A program made the translations under genes and the position numbers. A DNA stretch of 64,000 bases from Tetracentron sinense (Eukaryota; Streptophyta; Magnoliopsida; Trochodendrales; Trochodendraceae). Shown piece by piece: positions 57,084 to 64,000 of the stretch; within the stretch, counting starts at the first letter, position 1, and every line of letters begins with the position of its first letter. Under the pieces are notes generated by a model. That model saw only the letters and a list, made by a program, of their open reading frames with translations. It had not been told where the DNA came from and searched no databases. The DNA lies in NCBI GenBank assembly GCA_015143295.1, contig CM026570.1:29257648-29321647 (forward strand). Reading direction: 5' to 3'.

Positions 57084-57270
57084 ACCGAGCGATCGGTGGT
57101 TATGACCGATCGATCGGTTGCCTACCGAGCGATCGGTGTTCTTGACCGGGCGATCGGTCGAAAACATGCTGTCTGAAAAATTTTCCCATACAAAAAAGTG
57201 CACCAGTCGATAGCTACCGATTGATCAGTTTTGGACCGATCGATCGCTCCATGGTCCGAGCGATCGGTGG
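57084..57270 (-). repeat. Palindrome cluster in E3 5' LTR (right arm)
   Basis: Inverted counterpart of 39164-39350, nearly identical, with one decayed dyad (ACCGATTGATCAGT for ACCGATCGATCGGT). Confidence 0.88.
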
Positions 57271-57480
57271 TCTGCAGGTCCAAACTGTTTTGGCCATATC
57301 TTTTGACTCGTTCGTCGGATTTTGTCGATTCAACTTGCGTTGGGTTCATACTTCAAAAAGGAACATTTCTGATGTTTTGGAATTTTTAATTTCTTCCTTA
57401 TTTATTAATTGTACTACATTAAAGGCAAATTGGTTACGAAAGTGCCATGCATTAAACATGAAAAAGTCCGGGCCTCTACA

Positions 57481-59060
57481 TCAAGCCTTCTCAATTCTTC
57501 TAAAGCTCTCAACAAAGAGGGGTTTGATATTACAAAGGTAGATACACTCTACTAGTTTCTAATTTCATAAACCATTAATGATAAACATGAGTTTTTGATA
57601 AGAATAGATATATACAGCCTCGTATGTGTGGAAATACACTCTTCTAGCTATTGATTTCATTAAACCTTTTCTATATCAAGATAAAATATTATGAATGGCG
57701 ATGTGAGTTAATTTGTGATGATGCTATGCTTATAACCAACAAATAAAAGATGGTAAATATTGAGATGTTCTATAGGTTAGTATCCAAAGATGAAAAGCAT
57801 GCTAAAAGACATAAGTTTTGGGAAAAAACAAAGGAGAAAAACCTTATTTTTGATGTAATTGGAATGGTGTGATTTAATTGTATATGGACTATTGCAATGG
57901 ATGGATTATGTTGAGTATTGCTTACATGATTATACGTAAAGTGTTTCCTTTATGTCTAACATGTTATTCACAAATGCTACACGGATACATGCATATGCAT
58001 GATCGAGTTTTATTAAATTATGAGTATCCAAAAGAAGAAGTATAAGTATATAAGATGAAATACAAGAATAAGAAGAGGAAAGTACAAGAAGCAAAAAATG
58101 TATATGGAAAGTATAAGAAGCAAAAGAAGTATATAGAACGTATAAGAAGCAAAAGATGTACATGGAAAGTATAAGAGGCAAAAGAGGCTATAGGAAGTAT
58201 AAGAAGATGGAAAGTATATGTTAAAAGCCGACGGGGATGGGACGATAGCAGGCCGCCTGGAAGGAAAATGGATACTGGCATCGGACTCCGATGATAGCAG
58301 GCCGCCCGGAAGGGAAATAGATACTGGTCGTCTACTCCGAAGGTAGCCAGATGTGAGGATAATATTAGGCCACCCAGCTTACGTGGGTACAGGTACTAGT
58401 TGTCCTACTCCGGAGGTAGCAAATGATGAATACCAATGTATTTTAAATACCCGTACAGGATAATAAAAGATAAAAACCAAGGTATTTTAAATACCTATAT
58501 ATGCAAAAATAAAGATGATAAGAAGATGTTTCTGATAGTATTTCTCCAAGATATATGCACATGATATGATTTTGTTTTCCGCGCTCTGATTTCAGGAATG
58601 CATGTGAAATGATTAAATTGTGATGTATTTATGTTGTATTCTTATTTATGACATTACTATCTAGTGGTTTGTAGACACTGAGTATTCCATGCTCAGCCAT
58701 AAATATTTATGTCGACAGGTCCTTTCGACATCTGTGGCGAGTGCCCTCAGGAGCCGTGGGTCGAGAAAGAGTATGTTGAGGAGGAGGAGACTTGGGGCAG
58801 TCTTAAGGAGCAGAGGGCTCAGGAGGAGCAGAGGGAGAGTATTGTACACATATTTTGTTGAGTGAAATTGTTCACTCTTTATTTTGGGATTTGTTTATAA
58901 ACTTGGATTACGGTATATATAGAAAGAAAAATTTTGTTCTGCTTCTGCTATCATATATGTTACATGTGGTGCAGGATTTACATGTTGTATAGGATGGTTT
59001 GGTAGTGAGTTCACGATGCCAAAGTATACTAACTCCTAGGAGGTATTTTGGGTTACGACA
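57481..59060 (+). mobile_element. Gypsy LTR D, second part (right arm)
   Basis: Inverted counterpart of 37375-38952, ending GGTTACGACA at 59060. It includes the A/G-rich repeats at 58020-58220 and the stem-loop near 58675-58697. Confidence 0.85.
58709..58861 (+). CDS. LTR micro-ORF in D (50 codons, right arm)
   Basis: Same 50-codon frame as 37573-37725, with PWVEKEYVEEEE and final Cys before TGA (58859-58861). I see no difference between the arms in this frame. Confidence 0.5.
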   Translation: MSTGPFDICGECPQEPWVEKEYVEEEETWGSLKEQRAQEEQRESIVHIFC

Positions 59061-59834
59061 TTGTATGACAACACTCATTCCTTTTAGACATGGTGTCACT
59101 TTGTCTAAAAAGATGGCCCCTACATCAGCTGATGAGATCGAGTAGATGAAGAGGTGCCCTTAAGCTTCAACAGTTGGGAGCCTCATGTATGCCATGTTAT
59201 GTACTAGACCGGATAATTGTCATGCAGTGGGAGTTGTTAGTCGGCTCCAAAGCAATCCAGGTATTAATCATTGGATTGCAGTGAAGCACATTATGGAGTA
59301 CCTGAAAAGAACTAGGGATTATGTGCTTACTTTTCTATCCGATGATTTAGTTGGATTGGGTTATAAAGATTCCGATTTCTAATCTGATCCGAACAATAGA
59401 GCTTCCACATCTGGTTATGTGTTCACACTAGGTGGTGCTACCATCAGTTGGCGACGCAGCATAAAGCAGAGGAGTATTGCAAACTCCACCATAGAAGCAG
59501 AATATACTGCAGTTTCTAAAGCAACAAAAGAAGCAGTCTGGTTCAGAAGGTTTTTGTATAAGCTAGGAAATGTTCTTTCAACCCTTGAACCTATTACTCT
59601 CTTTTATGATAGTAATGGTGCAATAGCTCATAGCAAAGAACCTAGGAGCCACAAGAATATGAAACATGTGGAGCGGAAGTATCATCTCATTCGTGAGATA
59701 ATTAAAAGGCAAGATATTATGTTACAAGGATTAGGTCTCAACTTAATGTTGCTAACTCGATGACTAAGGCTTTATCAGATAAAGTATTTGTAACACATAT
59801 AGATAGTATGGGATTGAAATCTATGACACAATGA
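59061..59834 (+). pseudogene. Copia C1 pol C-terminus, right-arm copy
   Basis: Counterpart of 36604-37374 with the same stops (EIE.MKRCP.AST and after DSDF) and frameshift after DIMLQ. In 59425-59515 it differs strongly from the left arm and reads closer to a working copia RNase H: TISWRRSIKQRSIANSTIEA and AEYTAV. TGA at 59832-59834. Confidence 0.9.
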
Positions 59835-60254
59835 CTTTTAGGGCAAGTGGGAGATTGTTAGACATGATGCCCAGAAAAGTCATTTAGATTGTAAGATTCT
59901 TATTAATTAGATTAATATAAACTTCTTCTTTATCTATTGTGTATTCATCATGCGTAATTGACCATGATCATGAGATGATCTATACGATATAATATATTGA
60001 TAAAGGTCCTTAGGATATATTGTAGAAAAGTTATATGATAGGATTATCACAGGCAGATATAACTTTTCAGTTCCTTATACCTTATATAGTCATAGCTATA
60101 GGTGAAGCTAGGCACTTCACTTATATGGTTGCCACTATTCTAAGATGTTCTCAATAGTTAAGATGTAGTTCTATCTCGAACTATTGTATTGGAGACTACA
60201 CATCAGCATATGGGTGCTTAAATGTACACTGATTGATTGCATGCAATGAGAGAC
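59835..60254 (+). mobile_element. Copia C1 purine tract and LTR start (right arm)
   Basis: AAGTGGGAGAT then LTR start TGTTAGACATGATGCCC at 59856. Cut by E1 at 60254/60255, with GAGAC (60250-60254) the reverse complement of the GTCTC target copy. Confidence 0.88.
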
Positions 60255-60497
60255 TGTAACGCCCTGAAATACCCCTAAAGAATTTAGGGATATTTTAGGT
60301 GTCACACTACGTACCTATCAAACCATCCTGTAATGCACAAGATAAAATACAGTACTAACAACGATAATCAGAGTGCGGAAGCTAACATATATGCGGAAGC
60401 GTAAACAAATTTTCATTTCTTCTAATGATCCAAAATAGTATTCCAAGTTAACATAAATACAAGACATGTCTTAGTCTAAGGTGGACAGGCCCACCTA

Positions 60498-60677
60498 TCA
60501 AAACATCAAAATGCACAAGACCCTCTCATACTCTCCCCTCAACAGTAGTCGAGGTATGGCCACATCGAGGTCTCGGTCCGCCTGAGACTGTAATGGAATA
60601 GCCGGCTCTCTCTCCTCTATATACTCTTCCTCGACCCAAGGCTCCGGGTCGAGGGCTTCCTCAGTACCTGCCGACAT
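60498..60677 (-). pseudogene. LTR micro-ORF, frameshifted copy (right arm)
   Basis: Counterpart of 35762-35941 with the same 2-bp loss, so the frameshift predates the duplication of the locus. Starts MSAGTEEALDPEPWVEEEY. Confidence 0.5.
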
Positions 60678-62263
60678 AAAGTACGGCTGAGCATGGAATA
60701 CTCAGCGAGTACAAGCTACTAGCAAACCATAACAATAATAAAACACACAACAGTAATATCATACAAGCAGTAATAGAAGCATCACAAAAGAAACAGTATA
60801 AGGCATGATACAATACAATCATCATGAAGTGCGTACATGAATGCGAAAACGCCGATAAAACTCATGCTTGAAAACCCATGTCATGTCTCGGTATGCCTCG
60901 TAGAAATCATGTATGCGTGCGTGCATGAATGTATGATCTTCATCTTGTAAACTTCCATCTTGTAACTTGTGAGCCAGAGGCTAGCACCCGAATCTCCCTG
61001 GGCTGCCAACCTCCTTGATATGCAATGCACTTGTGAGCCAGAGGTTAGCACCCGAATCTCCCTGGGCTGGCAACCACCTTGATATGCAATGCACTTGTGA
61101 GCCAGAGGTTAGTACCCGAATGTCCCTGGGCTACCAACCTCCTTGATATGAAATGTTTGGTTTTCTTGTGAGTCAGAGGCTGGTACCCGAATTTTCCCTG
61201 GGCTACCAACCTCCTTAACAATAGGTGTTTTAGGGGTTATCTTGTGAGCCAGAGGCTAGTACCCGAATTCTCCCTGGGCTACCAAGCTCCTTGACATGCA
61301 ATATTTTCTTGTTGTTTATTATATGCACATGCTCTTGAAATCTCGGTTCATGCTATCATGCGTGCTTGTGTACGTGTCCATAGTGACAATCATGATAATG
61401 AGGATAACCAAGATATGACATTACAATTCAATTCATGATATGAACATAGGTAACTTAAGTAGTTTGCATAACATTTGATCAATTTATCATTTATAAGAAC
61501 GCATGCATAAAACCCATTTCCATATTCTTCATTTAGATCATTTATTCATCGTTTAGGCATTTTGTCAAACACAACACATGCAATGTTTCTTAATAATTCA
61601 TCGTGTTCTTTTTAGCGCATATTTTCCATCCAAACATCAAGGTAAGTTCATTATTGGTAAAATACTCATCCACCATTTCCATCACACACATCACACAACA
61701 TACATCTCGGCATCCAATCGCCACATCCAACATTCCATCCACACATTTTCCATTATCTTGTTTATATTTAATGGGGGATAACACATTTCATAAGGAGGAA
61801 AACATAATATAAAGAATCACATTTTTATATAGAAAACCTAGATTTTTGCTAGGGTAAGTTAGTAGGGTGTACTAACCTTAAATCAAGGCTTGATCTTGGT
61901 TGTAAACCTTGATTGGAGCTTCCACTTGAAAAGAGGAACCCTTTGCTTGAAGGAGACTTGTGTTGGGGAAGAAACCCCTTTCAAAAACGTGAGTGAGTGC
62001 TGCCCTAGCTTGGAGAATGCACCCCACCCGAGCTTGAGCCTTGAACTTGAAGCAATCCAAGTTGAGGATGATCTAGGGTTCTTAAACCCCCTTTGATTTC
62101 TCCTCAAAAACAAAACCCTAGGTTAGAGTCTCTTCTCCTCTCTTCTAATCCCCCAATCCTCTAAGTGTTGAGAATGAGCCCTAAAGGCTCGGGTTAAACT
62201 CTTAAGGTAAGAGTGAACTGACCAAAAGACCATAATACCCTTACTGAAATTTCTGCAAAAACA

Positions 62264-62738
62264 CGAGTGCCGAACACGTTGAGCTGTGAATAGTGCCAAA
62301 CACGTTGTGCTGTGAATAGTGCCGAACACGTTGTGCTGTGAATAGTGCCGAACACGTTGTGCTGTGAATAGTGCCGAACACGTTGTGCTGTGAATAGTGC
62401 CGAACACGTTGTGCTGTGAATAGTGCCGAACACGTTGTGCTGTGAATAGTGCCGAACACGTTGTGCTGTGAATAGTGCCGAACACGTTGTGCTGTGAATA
62501 GTGCCGAACACGTTGTGCTGTGAATAGTGCCGAACACGTTGTGATGTGAATAGTGCCGAACACGTTGTGCTGTGAATAGTGCTGAACACGTTGTGCTGTG
62601 AATAGTGCCAAACACGTTGTGCTGTGAATAGTGCCGAACACGTTGTGCTGTGAAAGTGCCGAACACGTTGTGCTGTGAATAGTGCTGACACGTTGTGCTG
62701 TGAATGGTGCCGAACCCGTTGTGCTGTGAAGGGTGCCG
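62264..62738 (-). repeat. 26-bp tandem array, about 18 units (right arm)
   Basis: Matches 33710-34192 unit by unit, including a GTGATGTG variant, but differs near the high-coordinate end (one shortened unit and one with GCTGACACG). Confidence 0.93.
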
Positions 62739-63221
62739 AACCCGTTGTCACGTTGTGTTGTGCATAGTGCTGAGCTCGTTGTCCGTTGTCTTATGTACAA
62801 CGTGCCTGTCGTGAGCTGTACAACGTACACGTTGTTTGCTGTACAACGTACCCGTTGTCTGTTGCACAACGGATGCACAACGTATACATTATCAGAGCTA
62901 AAGCTACGTTATCAGAGTACGTTGTCAGAGCTACGTCCTTAGTGCCTTCCGAGCTACATCCTTAGTGCCTTCCGAGCTACGTCCTTAGTTCATAACCGAG
63001 GCGATCGATTGCCTATAGGTCCAGACTGTTTTGGCAATATCTTTTGACCTCGTTCGTCCGATTTTGACGATTCAACTTGCGTTGGTTCGTACTTCGAAAA
63101 GGAACATTTCTGAAATTTCAGAATTTCCAATTTCTTCCTTATTTTTATTAATATACCTCTTTAAAGGAAAAATGGCAACGAAAGTGTCATGCATTAATGT
63201 GAAAAGGTCCGGGGCTCTACA

Positions 63222-63999
63222 TCCTCCCCCCTTACAAAAATTTCGTCCTCAAAATTTAGACGCTACTTGCATTACAAACCAAAAAGAAAATTACAAGTCA
63301 TATACAAACTTATACAAAACTCATTCAATTAATTCTGGGTACTTTGCTTTGACTTCGGCTTCACGCTCCATGTAGCTTCTTCCCGAGCATGGTGTTGCCA
63401 TTGCACAAGAACCAAAGGGATTGTCTTGTTGCGAAGCACTTGATCTCTTCGATCCAAAATCTGAACCGGCTTTTCAATCAAGGTGAGGTCCTCTCGAATC
63501 TCCAACCGGTTCCAAGTCTATGACATGCGAAGGATCCGCAATGTACTTCCGAAGCATAGACACATGGAAGACGTTGTGAACTGCGGCCATGCGAGGTGGG
63601 AGAGCTACCCTGTAAGCAACCTCACCAACTCGTGTGATAATCTCAAAAGGCCCAACATACCGAGGACTGAGCTTGCCTCGCTTTCCAAATCTCATGATCC
63701 CTTTGCTAGGAGATACTTTCACAAAACTTGATCCCCTACTTGAAATTCCAAGTCCCTACTGCGCATGTCCGCATAACTTTTCTGGCGATCGTGAGCGGCT
63801 TTCAATCCATCCCGAATGATCTTAACTGTGCCTGCAGTTTGCTCAATCAACTCCGGACCAAGTACTTTCCTTTCTCCTACCTCATCCCAATAGAGAGGAG
63901 ACCTACAACTTCGCCCATACAAGGCCTCAAATGGTGCCATTTGGATACTCGCCTGATAGCTGTTATTATAGGCGAATTCAACCAAAGGCAAGTGCTCTC
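63222..63999 (-). pseudogene. E1 pol C-terminus, right-arm copy, running off the window
   Basis: Minus-strand purine tract (63222-63234), then the integrase C-terminal region: [28 protein letters not shown]-like segment, [37 protein letters not shown]. It differs from the left arm by several single-base indels (CCAACCGG for CCAACGG; loss of C in CTCCCATG; loss of A in CACAAAAAC), which break the frame. The final bases CTCTCT already depart from the left-arm CTCTTCCC. Confidence 0.88.
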
Positions 64000-64000
64000 T

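Larger units (their letters stand above)
55249..57480 (-). mobile_element. E3 5' LTR, right-arm copy
   Basis: 2232 bp, inverted counterpart of 38953-41177. Flank TCAAG (57481-57485) is the reverse complement of CTTGA at the left-arm border, so both arms hold the same insertion. Contains palindromes (57084-57270) and GGGTCTCCC repeats (55980-56190). Confidence 0.92.
60255..63221 (-). mobile_element. E1 3' LTR, right-arm copy
   Basis: 2967 bp, inverted counterpart of 33232-36183. Five CAAGGAGG units (60967-61300) and about 18 units of the 26-bp array. Single-base insertions and losses accumulate after about 62990 (for example GACCTCGTTCG and GCATTAATGTG). Confidence 0.92.
53600..63999 (-). repeat. 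Right arm of the inverted duplication
   Basis: Mirror of 32450-42800 with the same nested junctions. It continues inward past the left arm's end, into E3 pol, E3 3' LTR, L7 and E4, which lack a left counterpart because of the gap. The outer end is cut by the window. Confidence 0.93.

Overview
The window is a stretch of plant nuclear genome made almost entirely of nested LTR retrotransposons. I found no host protein gene, tRNA or rRNA. Plant origin is inferred from long-LTR Ty3/gypsy elements whose integrase ends in a chromodomain-like tail (closest in my judgement to the Tekay/Del chromoviruses), primer-binding sites of the initiator-tRNA-Met type (TGGTATCAGAGC), a Sirevirus-like Ty1/copia 3' end and a second long-LTR copia. 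The species cannot be told from this.

Layout. 1-735: gypsy pol fragment. 747-1889: LTR tail fragment. 1890-7489: 3' end of a gypsy element (E5: integrase, then LTR) whose LTR is split by a solo LTR (S1, 3911-6233, target duplication TAGGT). 7490-10705: Sirevirus-like env-like region and LTR. 10706-11772 and 22143-23443: an old minus-strand gypsy (E6) split by composite minus-strand element E2 (11773-22142). 23444-25272 and 36184-37374: a minus-strand copia (C1) whose LTR is split by structurally complete gypsy E1 (25273-36183, target duplication GTCTC). 37375-38952: LTR D. 38953-43015: element E3, ending at a 100-N gap (43016-43115). Right of the gap: the 5' LTR of E4 (43276-45960), LTR L7 (45961-48212), the rest of E3 in opposite orientation (48213-57480), then D, C1 and E1 again in inverted order to the window end. 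The interval 32450-42800 is thus repeated in inverted orientation at 53600-63999. The noisy sequence at the gap edges suggests two contigs of one locus joined head to head.

The gypsy LTRs are modular. The first half carries either clusters of GATCGATC-centred palindromes or a 26-bp tandem array; the second half carries either CAAGGAGG-type repeats (tail 1) or GGGTCTCCC-type repeats (tail 2). All four combinations occur here. Most full-length tails contain a stem-loop followed by a short acidic reading frame with a PWVEEEY core, conserved across at least five diverged LTR families with mainly synonymous change. This is the best candidate for something undescribed.

In three elements gag and pol are separated by a 136-146 bp segment with GT...AG ends whose removal joins gag to protease in frame, suggesting that Gag-Pol is made by splicing. 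Every gag-pol copy seen carries stops or frameshifts, so none looks autonomous.
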